Positions 1 through 7,710 of a DNA stretch of 41,947 nt are shown here, piece by piece; within the stretch, counting starts at the first letter, position 1, and each line of letters starts with the position of its first letter. Source of the DNA: Deltaproteobacteria bacterium (GTDB lineage: Bacteria; Myxococcota_A; Polyangia; Polyangiales; Sandaracinaceae). Position numbers and translations under genes: made by a program. The DNA lies in NCBI GenBank assembly GCA_017303575.1, contig JAFLCL010000048.1, forward strand, positions 1-41,947, read 5' to 3'. A model generated the notes under the pieces. It was not told the DNA's origin, made no database searches, and saw nothing but the letters and a program-made list of their open reading frames with translations.

Positions 1-1064
1 GCGGTGCCGGGACCGCGACGGGCAGCGCGGCTCCCCCGGGGGGGCTGCCGCCGCCCGCGGTGGCGCCAGTCGAGCCGACGATCCCGACGCTCATCGGTGA
101 GCCGATGCCGTTGTCCGAGCTCGCCGCGCGATGGCGGGCGCTGGGGTCGACCGATCGGACCGGTCTCGTCGTCCGCCCCCTCGGCGACGGCTGGGTGCTC
201 GCGACGGCCAGCCCTGGCCTCGCGACCCGCGTCGCGTCTGCGCTCGGGACGACGTCGCGCCCCGAGGATGCGCCCGCGCTCAGCGCGACGATCCTGACGC
301 CGCGCCTCTTCCGAACGAACGCACGCTCGAACGTCCGACGCGGGCCGACGCAAGAGGCAGGAATGATCGCGACCATCGCCGACGAGGCGCTCGTCGTGGG
401 CATGATCGGCACGATCGACGATCAGGTCTCCGGCGGTCAGGAGACGGAGGGCTGGGTGCGTGTGTTCGCGTCGAGCACGCTCGACGGCTGGACCGCGCGA
501 CGCCTGCTCGAAGAGGACGGTCGTTGCGCGCCGGCGGTGGGCGACTTCACGGCGACCGAAGTGCTCTCTCGCGTCACGCTGCACGAAGGTGGCGTCGAGT
601 ACGACGCGTTCCTCGGCATCGACGCGCGCAGCGCGCGCATCTACGAGACAGACGAGGCCTGCAACCTCCTCGAGCGCCACGTGGTGCGCACGGGTGGCGC
701 GCTGGCGGATGCGTTCGTGACGGAGCTCTCGAACGATGGCGAGTCCGTCCTCGTGCTCGCCGAGTGGCCCTCGGGTCGGGTGGCGGCCGATGGTCGACAG
801 ACGTGGACCGCCCGCCTGGTCTCCGACGTCGACACGGTGGTCTGGGAGATGCGACTGGCCTCGGGTCAGAACCTCCCGGACGCGCGACGCGACGGCCTCG
901 GCGGACCGTTCAGCCGCGGGCCTCGCGGCGAAGAAGCGTTCTTCCCGCTGCGCATCCGCAGGCCACGGGAGCGCGTGTGGCTCGTGTGGAACGAGACGCG
1001 TCGCACCTTCGAGCCTCCGCCGATCCCCACCGCGATCGAGGTGGGCGACACGCCGATGGAGTGA
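1..1064 (+). CDS. Partial CDS, SH3b-like domain protein (5' end outside window)
   Basis: The frame is open from the left edge to the TGA at 1062-1064, so the start lies upstream; a GTG at 60 could start it but is preceded in frame by a Gly/Pro/Ala-rich linker typical of the region after a signal peptide. Counting from that GTG, roughly residues 85-150 read like a bacterial SH3 domain: NARSNVRRGP, then a hydrophobic turn, then GWVRVF and DGWTARRLLE. The rest is acidic with no motif I recognise. SH3b domains usually bind cell-wall or protein ligands, so an envelope protein is inferred. It converges on the copper oxidase gene that ends at 1087 and is probably not part of the copper island. Confidence 0.6.
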   Translation, partial: GAGTATGSAAPPGGLPPPAVAPVEPTIPTLIGEPMPLSELAARWRALGSTDRTGLVVRPLGDGWVLATASPGLATRVASALGTTSRPEDAPALSATILTPRLFRTNARSNVRRGPTQEAGMIATIADEALVVGMIGTIDDQVSGGQETEGWVRVFASSTLDGWTARRLLEEDGRCAPAVGDFTATEVLSRVTLHEGGVEYDAFLGIDARSARIYETDEACNLLERHVVRTGGALADAFVTELSNDGESVLVLAEWPSGRVAADGRQTWTARLVSDVDTVVWEMRLASGQNLPDARRDGLGGPFSRGPRGEEAFFPLRIRRPRERVWLVWNETRRTFEPPPIPTAIEVGDTPME

Positions 1065-1086
1065 GGTTCCGAGACCTGCATCCCGG

Positions 1087-1995
1087 TCAGGGCGTTACCC
1101 GGTAGCGCGTCATCATCCCGCCCTCCATGTGCTCAGGAAAATGGCAGTGGACGAGCCAGTCGCCCTCGCGATCTTCCTCGAACTCGAACGTCCGATACGT
1201 TCCGGGGGCGAGCTGGATATTGTCCGTGAGCGTGCCGTCCGCATCGACCCAGCGGTGACCGTGGATGTGGAACGTGTGGGCTTGAATCCCGATGCTCACG
1301 ACTCGCCAGCGGCTGAGATCCCCGACCCTGCCGGAGAACGGAGGGATGGCGTCCTCGTATGCGTGGCCATTCATGATGTGGAGATACTGATGCGGGCCGC
1401 GGTACTCGCCGGGCCCGAGCATGCCGGTGACCGGGTCGGCGACTCCGGGGAGTTGCAGAAAGTTGCGAGGCTCGAGATCGCTGAGCACCACCACGTGCTC
1501 GTTCGCGGGCACCTCATCCGGCGCGTGGATCACGAGCGCGCCCGTCAGGCCGCGCGCAACCCCTTCGCCTTCGTCGGCGTGGTCGTGGTAGGGCACCGTG
1601 CCGGCGTAAGGAGCAAACCACTCGTAGGTGACCGTCTCGCCGGGCTCGGCGATGGAGGCTGGGTCCGCGCCGTCCTGCGCTTGCGCGAACTCCACGAGAT
1701 GGGTGTGAACCGAGGCGGCGTGGTCGGACTCGTTGATGAGCGTGACGACGATCCGATCGCCCGCGGTCGCTTCCAGCGTGGGGCCGGGAATCGCGCCGTT
1801 GTACGTCCACGCGTCGTACACCGCTCCAGGCCCGACCTCCCACCGAACGTCCTGCACACGCAGCTCGAACGTACGTGTGTTGCCCGTGGCGGGATAACGT
1901 AGGGGACCATCACCGACCGGGGCAGGAGACGTACACGCAGGGGTCAGTGCGCAAACCATCGGGACCGCCGCGAGCGTGATCGCCCGGCGCATCAT
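1087..1995 (-). CDS. Two-domain multicopper oxidase, exported
   Basis: 302 aa from the ATGATG at 1995/1992. The N-terminus (MMRRAITLAAVPMVCALTPAC) is a signal peptide with a possible, imperfect lipobox. All expected copper ligand motifs are present: HTH and YHDH in the first cupredoxin domain, and HTFHIHGH plus HCHFPEHMEGGMM near the C-terminus, giving type 1 Cys/His/Met and the trinuclear histidines. Members of this family oxidise Cu(I) or phenolic substrates with O2 in the periplasm; here copper detoxification is inferred from context. The ATG overlaps the TGA of the upstream frame (CAATGATG), which suggests translational coupling. An uninterrupted reading frame joins it to the TolC fragment upstream, but the ~70 joining residues are basic and unlike either protein, so I treat the oxidase as its own gene. 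Confidence 0.85.
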   Translation of the reverse strand: MMRRAITLAAVPMVCALTPACTSPAPVGDGPLRYPATGNTRTFELRVQDVRWEVGPGAVYDAWTYNGAIPGPTLEATAGDRIVVTLINESDHAASVHTHLVEFAQAQDGADPASIAEPGETVTYEWFAPYAGTVPYHDHADEGEGVARGLTGALVIHAPDEVPANEHVVVLSDLEPRNFLQLPGVADPVTGMLGPGEYRGPHQYLHIMNGHAYEDAIPPFSGRVGDLSRWRVVSIGIQAHTFHIHGHRWVDADGTLTDNIQLAPGTYRTFEFEEDREGDWLVHCHFPEHMEGGMMTRYRVTP

Positions 1996-2206
1996 TGCGT
2001 CACGCACCGCTCGTTCGAGGGCTCTCCCGTCGCACCATCCAACACGCAGCTGATGGTGAAACAGTACGTACCGCTTGCGTGGCCGGGCGAGTTCTCGGCT
2101 TCCGTAGCCGCACCAGCCAGCCGTTGCACCGCGGCGTAGGCGCCGCCCGCGACGTTGCGGTTGATCGCGATCTCGTCGCAGCCCGTGTCGGGGAGATTCC
2201 ATGAAG
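1992..2206 (-). pseudogene. Out-of-frame 3' tail of the broken TolC-oxidase unit
   Basis: In the +1 frame relative to the TolC fragment, the stretch ending at the TGA at 1994-1992 has strong third-position GC and reads as a plausible secreted-protein tail: WNLPDTGCDEIAINRN, later GTYCFTISCVLDG, ending NERCVTQ. It has no start codon of its own; the frame is closed by a TGA near 2333. It is not TolC-like. Its stop overlaps the oxidase ATG, so it is the reading frame to which the oxidase start is coupled. I read it as the remnant of another gene fused by deletion to the TolC gene, or as the product of a sequencing frameshift. Confidence 0.45.
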
Positions 2207-3126
2207 GTCGGAACGTTCGCGCTCGCCCGCGCGGCGTCCACTCGGCCTCGGGCCACGTCCCTTCGGGAACGTGCCGCGTCCAACGCGCCGCGCCGCTCGC
2301 GGGCGCGTTCGAGAGCCTGCTCGACGACCATCACGCTAGCTCTCTCGGGGAACGGCGGGGCCGTGCCCATCGTGGGTCGATCGTCCATCCGGATTCGAGC
2401 ACGGAGCGCGCGTTCTGCGGTGGCAACGTCGCCTGCGTTCCGCTGAAGTGTCCGCTGAGCGGTGGCAACCTCGCGGTCGATCCGGGCGACGTCTACCAGC
2501 GGACGACCGTTCGAGCCGTAGGCCGCTCGGACCGCGTCGCGCATCGCGTGCAGCACCCCGAGCCACGACCTGAGCGCCACCTGGAGGCCGCTGGCCCCCG
2601 CCCAATCCGTGCAGCCGTGCGCGGCGGTCGCCGCCACGACACGGCGCATCTCCGCCAGCTCGCCGAGCGCGACCCGGGCCTCCGCAACCGCGGCGCGAGC
2701 GCTCCCGTCGAGTTGGCCCGCCGGCGGCAGCTCCTGCGCCACGCGGATCATGTACATGCCCTCCCGATCGCCGAGCGTCGGGTCTCCGATCGGAAAATCC
2801 CAGGTCCCGATGCTGGCGGTGGGGGCCGGCAACGACCCCACGCTTCGAGCTCTCCCGAGAGCGGCGCGCGCACGCTCGCGCGGTGCGACGAGTCCCGGCT
2901 CGGCCGCCAGCACTGCCTGAACCACCTCGTCACACGTACGAAACTCGAGCGGCGTGTCGAGCGGCATCTCGGCGACCTCTGCCGCAGCCGTCATGCTCTC
3001 TTCTTCCGCCTCGTCCACCCGCTCGGCTGTCGCGTGCCACGCCGACCACGTGGAAGAAGAAACACAGCCGACCAAGGTGTGCGCGAGCAACATTCCAAAT
3101 GCCGAACGTAGAAGTTGCCACGTCAT
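2207..3126 (-). pseudogene. Truncated TolC/CusC-type outer-membrane lipoprotein
   Basis: Starts at ATG 3126 behind a good Shine-Dalgarno (GAAGGAG). The first 21 residues form a lipoprotein signal ending LVGC. About 285 residues of TolC-like alpha-helical sequence follow, with heptad-rich helices such as EQALERARERRGALDAARSR. TolC proteins usually have two such halves (430-480 aa), and here only the first half plus the beginning of the second remains. After residue ~306 the reading frame degenerates into Arg-rich sequence, while a neighbouring frame carries coding-like sequence. If functional it would be the outer-membrane duct of a copper efflux pump. A degenerate GTGAC-type palindrome lies 78 nt upstream. 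The intact TolC gene at 24581-25942 may supply the function instead. Confidence 0.6.
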
Positions 3127-3204
3127 GGCTACGCTCCTTCGGGACAGAGATAGATCCAGTGTAGTGAGTCGCGAGGGCCTCCAGCCCAAGAGCGGCCCGC
3201 GGAG

Positions 3205-3221
3205 GTGGCCGCGAGCGTCAC
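3205..3221. promoter_or_regulatory. Copper-island palindrome, degenerate copy
   Basis: GTGGCCGCGAGCGTCAC: one mismatch in the left half of GTGAC-N7-GTCAC. It sits 78 nt upstream of the TolC fragment start at 3126, in the divergent intergenic region that also holds the perfect copy at 3312. Confidence 0.45.
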
Positions 3222-3311
3222 ATGTTCGGGGCAGGCCGGCACGCCGACCGCACCGGCGATGGCCCGCACCTCTGCCTGCACCAGGCTGGTCTCGGGGGGC
3301 GACGTGGGGTT

Positions 3312-3328
3312 GTGACTCGTGCCGTCAC
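3312..3328. promoter_or_regulatory. Copper-island palindrome GTGAC-N7-GTCAC
   Basis: GTGACTCGTGCCGTCAC, perfect half-sites, 51 nt upstream of the Cys/His-rich lipoprotein start at 3380. Likely operator for the lipoprotein, cysteine synthase and EamA unit; the binding protein is unknown. Confidence 0.7.
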
Positions 3329-3379
3329 GCGGTGGCCCCAACGCTTGATCGGCCCGCGGCGGCCCGTATCGTAGTCTCG

Positions 3380-3706
3380 ATGAAGGTTCCTCCCATTTGT
3401 GCAATGGCCATGATCCTCCTCGGGTCGGCCTGCGGCGCCTCACAAGGACCAACGCAAGAGTCCGGTCGCGACGACTCCGTATGCCGAGAGATCGGACAGG
3501 CCTGTCACGGCGCCGACTCGGGCGAGGGAGACGTGCACCACTGCCACGTGTCCGCGCACTCGGCGTGGTCCGCGGCGCAGTGCGCCGAGCACCGCGAACA
3601 CTGCCTGAGCATCTGCGGACCGCACGAGCCGGCGCCCTCGGGAGGCGAGGCACCACCGACCTCGAGTGAGCATGGAGCCGAGCATGCCGGCTCGACCGGG
3701 AGCTGA
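3380..3706 (+). CDS. Small Cys/His-rich lipoprotein
   Basis: 108 aa. The N-terminus MKVPPICAMAMILLGSAC is a lipoprotein signal, with the acylated Cys at position 18. The mature part holds a compact Cys/His cluster (VCREIGQAC, VHHCHVSAH, QCAEHREHCLSIC) followed by a Pro/Ser/Gly/His-rich tail. Such a cluster could bind Cu(I) or form disulfides; I recognise no family. It is the first gene after the palindrome at 3312, and the next gene starts inside its 3' end, so it is probably co-transcribed with the cysteine synthase-like gene. I chose ATG 3380 because it gives a complete signal peptide and lies just after the operator; a longer frame opens at 2954 but would read through the divergent promoter region. 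Confidence 0.65.
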   Translation: MKVPPICAMAMILLGSACGASQGPTQESGRDDSVCREIGQACHGADSGEGDVHHCHVSAHSAWSAAQCAEHREHCLSICGPHEPAPSGGEAPPTSSEHGAEHAGSTGS

Positions 3707-4664
3707 GCCTCTCCCCGTCCCTCCGATGGACTCTCGAACAACCACGGAAGCCCGGACCGTGCTCGATCTGATCGGCGGCACGCCGACGATCCGACTGCTC
3801 GCGCTCGAGCCGCCGGGGGTACGTCTCTACGCCAAGCTGGAAGGCTTCAACCCGACCGGCAGCATCAAGGACCGGACTGCGCACGAGCTCGTCGCGAGCG
3901 CCGAGCGCGTGGGCGCGCTCCGGCCCGGCATGACGGTGGTGGAGGCGTCGAGCGGGAACACTGGGATCGGTCTCGCGATGGTCTGCGGCATGAAGGGCCA
4001 TCCACTGCTGGTCGTCATGTCGAAGAAGGCCAGCCGCGAGCGGATCGCGATGTTGCGCGCTTACGGCGCCGAGCTGCTCCTGACATCGAAGGAGGGCGGT
4101 GCGGACGAGGCGCGACGCGTCGCGGACGAGCTCGCCGCGCGAGACCCGCGCCGGTATTGCCGCGTGTCGCAGCACCGCTCCCGGGAGAACGTAGAGATGC
4201 ACTATCGAACCACGGGCCAAGAGCTCGTCGACCAGGTCTGCGAGCCGATCGACTGGTTCGTCTCCGGTATCGGGACCAGCGCGACTCTCCTCGGCGTCGC
4301 ACGTCGGGTGCGGGAGCAGCACCCTGGGGCGCGCATCATCGGCGTGCAGCCAGCGGGCGCGTTCAATCATCAGGAGGGCCTGCGGAACGTCGACCTGACG
4401 GACCCGCCCGAGATCTTCGACCGCGCCGGAATCGACCGTATCGTGACGGTCGACGACGACGAAGCCCGGAACACTGCGCGCCTTCTCGTCCAACGGGCGG
4501 GCGTCTTTTGTGGGATCAGCTCGGGCTCCGTGGTCGCTGCGGCCCTGCGCTTGATCGAGGAGGGCGCACGCGGCGTCTTCGCCACCATCCTTCCCGACCG
4601 AGGCGAGAAGTACCTCTCCACCGCCCTCTATGCGGACGCTGGCGTAACCAACGGAGCGCAGTGA
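3684..4664 (+). CDS. Cysteine synthase-like PLP enzyme (beta family)
   Basis: 326 aa from ATG 3684, which has GGAG six bases upstream. In-frame GTG 3666, ATG 3672 and ATG 3726 are alternatives. Fold-type II PLP motifs are clear: GSIKDRT with the Schiff-base lysine (residue 62), the substrate loop EASSGNTGIGLA, the phosphate-binding GIGTSATL, and the CGISSGS motif that positions the pyridine ring. Length fits CysK/CysM. The family makes cysteine from O-acetylserine (or phosphoserine) and sulfide in the cytoplasm; the precise acyl donor cannot be read here. It overlaps the lipoprotein upstream and shares a GTGA overlap with the exporter gene downstream. Its position in a unit headed by the copper palindrome suggests thiol supply during copper stress. 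Confidence 0.8.
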   Translation: MPARPGAEPLPVPPMDSRTTTEARTVLDLIGGTPTIRLLALEPPGVRLYAKLEGFNPTGSIKDRTAHELVASAERVGALRPGMTVVEASSGNTGIGLAMVCGMKGHPLLVVMSKKASRERIAMLRAYGAELLLTSKEGGADEARRVADELAARDPRRYCRVSQHRSRENVEMHYRTTGQELVDQVCEPIDWFVSGIGTSATLLGVARRVREQHPGARIIGVQPAGAFNHQEGLRNVDLTDPPEIFDRAGIDRIVTVDDDEARNTARLLVQRAGVFCGISSGSVVAAALRLIEEGARGVFATILPDRGEKYLSTALYADAGVTNGAQ

Positions 4665-5548
4665 GCGATCACTCGCGTGAGCCGAGCCCACCCGGCGGGA
4701 CCGGAGGAATCGCGCTCGTGGTCCTCTCCGCAGCCTGCTTCGCCGGGATGAGCCTCCTCGTGAAGGGCCTCGATGGTCGGGTGCCGGTGTTCGTCCTCGC
4801 CTTCTTCCGCAGCGTGCTCGCCATCCCACTCCTCACGGCGGAGCTTCGCCGGAGCGACACACCGATCACGAGCCCTTCGTGGCCGACCCTGGCGATGCGA
4901 GGGACGTGGGGCGTGCTCGCGATGCTCTGCTACTTCCGCGCGATCGAGACGATCCCGCTCGCCGATGCGGTCATGCTGAACTACGCGTCGCCGGCCTTCG
5001 CCGCCTTCTTCGCGATCGTGCTCCTGGGCGAGCGCCCCACCGCGCGCGTCGTCGTGGCGCTCGGTCTGGCGGTGATCGCAGTCGCTGCGCTCGCCGGCCC
5101 CACCTTCTCGGGGGCGGCGCTGGAGACCACGATCGCGGCGGGCGCCGGAGTGTTCTCGGGCGCGGCCTACGCGACGGTCAAACACCTCACCGCGACCGAC
5201 CCGCCACTTCGAATCGTGTGGTGGTTCAACACGGTCGCATCGCTCGCCATGTTGCCGCTCGCGATCGCGGCGTGGACCGTGCCGAGCGCACGCGACGGTC
5301 TCCTCCTTGTTGGCATCGCGCTCTTCGGCACTGCCGGGCAGCTTCTGATGACGGCGGGTTTCAGGCAGGGACCGATCAGTCGAAGCGCCATCCCGACCGT
5401 TCTCGTGCTCGCCTTCTCGACGCTCGGCGCGTGGGTCCTCTGGGGCGAGGTGCCATCTCCGTGGTCGTGGGCGGGGATCGCTGCGAGCGTAGCGGCAGTC
5501 GCGCTGATCGCCGGCGAGACGCGCACGATCGGACCAGCGAGACCATGA
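4661..5548 (+). CDS. EamA/DMT-family transporter
   Basis: 295 aa with about ten hydrophobic segments arranged as two EamA repeats; the first repeat includes FFRSVLAIPLL and YFRAIETIPLADAVMLNYASPAFAA, the second ends near AGFRQGPISRSAIPTVLVLAFSTL. DMT-family members of this size export small metabolites, including cysteine or O-acetylserine pathway compounds in some bacteria. The GTG start overlaps the stop of the cysteine synthase-like gene (GTGA) with GGAG five bases upstream, so the two are translationally coupled and likely functionally linked. Substrate is inferred only from that pairing: cysteine or a related thiol. A longer open frame from 4157 is an artefact overlapping the synthase. 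Confidence 0.8.
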   Translation: MSDHSREPSPPGGTGGIALVVLSAACFAGMSLLVKGLDGRVPVFVLAFFRSVLAIPLLTAELRRSDTPITSPSWPTLAMRGTWGVLAMLCYFRAIETIPLADAVMLNYASPAFAAFFAIVLLGERPTARVVVALGLAVIAVAALAGPTFSGAALETTIAAGAGVFSGAAYATVKHLTATDPPLRIVWWFNTVASLAMLPLAIAAWTVPSARDGLLLVGIALFGTAGQLLMTAGFRQGPISRSAIPTVLVLAFSTLGAWVLWGEVPSPWSWAGIAASVAAVALIAGETRTIGPARP

Positions 5549-5578
5549 ACTGAACTCGACGCTCCCCGGCACACGGGG

Positions 5579-5845
5579 ATGATCCATCATCTGGCCATGC
5601 CCTTGCCCCAGGAACTGCCTGTTCAGCTGACCTCGCGGTTGGCCTGCCCGGAGTGCGGCCTGATCTCCGAGGAGACGATGCCGACCGACGCGTGTCAGTA
5701 CTTCTACGACTGTCGCCACTGCGGAGCATTTCTGAAGCCGCTGCGCGGCGACTGCTGCGTGTTCTGCTCGTACGGCGACGTACCGTGCCCGCCGATCCAG
5801 GAGGCGCGCGCCGTCGGCGGCAAGGACGGCTGCTGTGGCAGCTGA
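5579..5845 (+). CDS. GDCCVxC-motif small metal/thiol protein
   Basis: 88 aa (82 aa if ATG 5597 is used). It has the signature of the family known as GDCCVxC domain-containing (seleno)protein: a CPECG knuckle at 23-27, ETMPTDACQYFYDC at 32-45, CRHCG at 45-49 and GDCCVFCSYGDVPCPPIQ at 57-74. All positions are cysteine here, with no in-frame UGA, so this is a non-seleno member. The function of the family is not established; members often lie beside mercury or other heavy-metal genes. The Cys-rich tail DGCCGS is extra. It follows the EamA gene by 30 bp and is probably the last gene of that unit; it converges on the ferritin-like gene. Confidence 0.8.
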   Translation: MIHHLAMPLPQELPVQLTSRLACPECGLISEETMPTDACQYFYDCRHCGAFLKPLRGDCCVFCSYGDVPCPPIQEARAVGGKDGCCGS

Positions 5846-5882
5846 GGACCGTTTGGACGGCTCGACTGCCGCTTGGCTCAGC

Positions 5883-6560
5883 TCAACCCGCGAGCGAGAT
5901 GCCGAACCGGGCGAGGCCGGGGACGATGGTGGTGCGCAAGGTCTCTGCACAGATCGCGCGTACCGTGGCGGGCGACAGGATGCCGAGGTGCGCGAGACAC
6001 CGCTCGGGTGGTGCGGGCTCGTCGACGAGCGCCGCGTCGATCATCGCCTGTACGTGCGGTCCGATGTGTGCGAGCTCTTCCTGTCCTGCCCGCCACGCGA
6101 GCGTCGCCCACCCGAGGCGGGCGTGTGCGATCTCGTCCTCGAGGATCTCGTCGAATGCCCTGCGCGCGATGCGATGCTGGGCTCGCCGTCGGAGCTCGAT
6201 CAGGAGCGCCGTGCTCAGCGTCTCGGTGACGCAGCCGATCGCGACTGCGGCGTGCGTCGCGCGCGCGGCGGGCGCCGATTCCTTCCTGTTCGGTTTGATC
6301 ACGGCATCGCGGTCGGGAGCGAGCGCGACGAGGCCAGGGACGAGCGCGTCCACAACCTCGCGACAGCGCACGGCGTGACGCAGCTCGTCCTCGGAAGCGC
6401 GTACGGCCAACGCAACGATGGCGTCGGGCGCGCGCGCCGCCCGCAGGTCGCTCGCGAGCCGATCGAAGTGCGCTGAGGCCTCGTACTCGGTGCGTTCGCG
6501 GATCAGCCACACGCGCGCGGCGAGCTGCGCGTCGCTCAGCAGCTCGTCCCCCAGCAGCAC
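5883..6560 (-). CDS. Ferritin-like four-helix protein
   Basis: 225 aa from GTG 6560. The sequence is nearly all alpha-helical and carries two carboxylate/histidine pairs typical of the ferritin-like di-metal fold: RERTEYEASAHFD in helix 1, SEDELRHAVRCREVV in helix 2, and EILEDEIAHARLGW in the fourth helix region. Such proteins bind a di-iron or di-manganese site; the exact reaction cannot be read. The start overlaps the end of the upstream lipoprotein gene, whose TGA lies 25 nt inside, suggesting coupling. The frame stays open to 6707 but that extension is Arg-rich and overlaps the lipoprotein, so I rejected it. It may protect against copper-linked oxidative stress, by context only. Confidence 0.65.
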   Translation of the reverse strand: MLLGDELLSDAQLAARVWLIRERTEYEASAHFDRLASDLRAARAPDAIVALAVRASEDELRHAVRCREVVDALVPGLVALAPDRDAVIKPNRKESAPAARATHAAVAIGCVTETLSTALLIELRRRAQHRIARRAFDEILEDEIAHARLGWATLAWRAGQEELAHIGPHVQAMIDAALVDEPAPPERCLAHLGILSPATVRAICAETLRTTIVPGLARFGISLAG

Positions 6561-6766
6561 ATCAAGCCGGGGACAGTGTGCGTGCCCGACTCGTCGGTCA
6601 CGCAGCACATCTCGTTGGGGCAAAATCCGCACTCCTCGAGCGCGCCACCGGCATCGGGTCCGTCGCGCTGAGCGTCCTCCGTCCCGTTCGGCGCCACGGT
6701 GCCGCAACCGGCGGCCAGCGCGGCCCCACCCGCGACGAGCACCTTGAACAACTTCGAATGATCCAT
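6536..6766 (-). CDS. Small Cys-rich lipoprotein
   Basis: 76 aa behind a strong GGAGG site five bases from ATG 6766. The signal peptide ends at LAAGC. The mature part is short, acidic, then Cys-rich: ECGFCPNEMCCVTDESG and LMCCWGTSC at the extreme C-terminus. Seven cysteines in about 33 residues could bind Cu(I) or form a knotted disulfide domain. I recognise no family. It shares the divergent region with the Csp-type gene and lies 111 nt from the palindrome-like site at 6878. Its 3' end overlaps the ferritin-like start. Confidence 0.65.
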   Translation of the reverse strand: MDHSKLFKVLVAGGAALAAGCGTVAPNGTEDAQRDGPDAGGALEECGFCPNEMCCVTDESGTHTVPGLMCCWGTSC

Positions 6767-6877
6767 GGAACCTCCGAGCTCCACGATGCTGCTCGCGACC
6801 CCGCGGCGCCGCTCGACGGCTCGAATGTCAGGCATCGATAGTCCCGATGGCGCGAAGTCCGCTCTGTCGCCCCACGT

Positions 6878-6894
6878 GTGAGTGTTGACGTCAC
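6878..6894. promoter_or_regulatory. Copper-island palindrome, one mismatch
   Basis: GTGAGTGTTGACGTCAC: differs from GTGAC-N7-GTCAC at one base. It is 111 nt upstream of the Cys-rich lipoprotein start at 6766. Confidence 0.45.
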
Positions 6895-7036
6895 AGCGGT
6901 CAGGGCGCGCTGGACCGAGCGACCTGGAACGTAGCCGCGCCTCCGATGACGGCGTCGAGAGCAGATCGTGGCCGTTTCGGGCTCGCGCTGCTCGTTGCCG
7001 GTTGCAGCACCCGCGCCGACAGCACGTGCTGGCGGA

Positions 7037-7053
7037 GTGACCGCGCCGGTCAC
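7037..7053. promoter_or_regulatory. Copper-island palindrome GTGAC-N7-GTCAC
   Basis: GTGACCGCGCCGGTCAC, with the palindrome extended to GTGACC/GGTCAC, 155 nt upstream of the Csp-type start at 7209. Confidence 0.7.
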
Positions 7054-7208
7054 GGCCTTGGCGCCACATGCGTGCGCGCGGTGCGTGTCCGACGCGCGCG
7101 ATCGTGCCTTCAACTCGCGGTGATCGGTTGCATCGACCACAGGCATGGCTGTTGCGGCGCCGAAACGCGGCAGGCGACGGACGCCGGCCGCGAACAGGAG
7201 AACGAGCA

Positions 7209-7613
7209 ATGCAACATTCGACCGAGACGATGATGAGGACGAGTCCGAGGAACGGAACGACCGACGCCGAGCTGAGCAGCCTCGCTCGCTGCATCGACGC
7301 CTGCCTCGAGTGCGCGCAGACGTGCACGTCTTGCGCGGACGCCTGTGTTGGGGAGCCCATGATCGACGCGCTCCGGCGCTGCATCAGGCTCAACCAAGAC
7401 TGCGCCGACATCTGCCTCGCGACGGGTCGCGTGCTGTCTCGCATCTCGCGCGGCGACGCGGGCGTTGCGACCGGGCTGGTCTCCGCGTGCGCGGCGATGT
7501 GCGCGGAGTGCGCCGCCGAGTGCGAGAAGCACGCGAAGATGCACGAGCACTGCCGGGTGTGCGCCGAGGCGTGTCGCCGCTGCGAAGCAGCCTGCCGCAC
7601 CCTCGGGGAGTGA
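7209..7613 (+). CDS. Four-helix-bundle copper-storage protein (Csp-like)
   Basis: 134 aa from ATG 7209, with AGGAG upstream. It has 18 cysteines arranged as CxxxC and CxxC pairs along four predicted helices, for example RCIDACLECAQTCTSCADAC and CAAMCAECAAEC, plus the His-rich turn KHAKMHEHC. This is the pattern of Csp proteins, which line a helical bundle with Cys thiolates and store many Cu(I) ions. There is no Tat or Sec signal, so it matches the cytosolic Csp3 type rather than exported Csp1. It lies alone between the palindrome at 7037 and a strong hairpin at 7632. It probably buffers cytoplasmic Cu(I). Identification rests on sequence pattern; the family name is established knowledge. Confidence 0.88.
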   Translation: MQHSTETMMRTSPRNGTTDAELSSLARCIDACLECAQTCTSCADACVGEPMIDALRRCIRLNQDCADICLATGRVLSRISRGDAGVATGLVSACAAMCAECAAECEKHAKMHEHCRVCAEACRRCEAACRTLGE

Positions 7614-7631
7614 GCGAACCGCCTTGCGAGC

Positions 7632-7662
7632 CGACGGTCGCTGGTGCCCCCAGCGACCGTCG
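7632..7662. terminator. Perfect 13-bp hairpin between convergent genes
   Basis: CGACGGTCGCTGG (7632-7644), loop TGCCC, then its exact complement (7650-7662). It lies 19 bp after the Csp-like gene and 49 bp before the end of the outer-membrane protein gene on the other strand. It has no T-tract on either side, so it may be a bidirectional terminator or an mRNA-stabilising 3' hairpin. Confidence 0.6.
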
Positions 7663-7710
7663 CAGTGGCATCCTGGGACGCGGTCTGAAAGACGGACCAC
7701 CAGCCAAGCG

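Larger units (their letters stand above)
6767..7208. other. Divergent intergenic region with two operator-like palindromes
   Basis: 442 bp without a convincing gene. It separates the Cys-rich lipoprotein (minus) from the Csp-type gene (plus) and contains one imperfect (6878) and one perfect (7037) copy of the island palindrome. An ORF beginning at 6946 has a lipoprotein-like start but runs across the perfect palindrome and ends out of frame within the Csp gene, so I do not call it. Confidence 0.6.

Noticed and set aside
2155..3111. Long plus-strand ORF opposite the TolC gene
   Set aside because: Antisense shadow of a GC-rich gene; it has Arg/Pro-rich composition and no recognisable domain.
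1087..3189. A single 700-aa TolC-oxidase fusion protein
   Set aside because: The joining ~70 residues are Arg-rich and unlike coding sequence; the oxidase has its own signal peptide and a coupled ATG. Better read as a broken gene followed by an intact one.
6946..7233. ORF with a lipoprotein-like start in the divergent region
   Set aside because: It crosses the perfect palindrome and overlaps the Csp gene in a different frame; no ribosome-binding site is visible.
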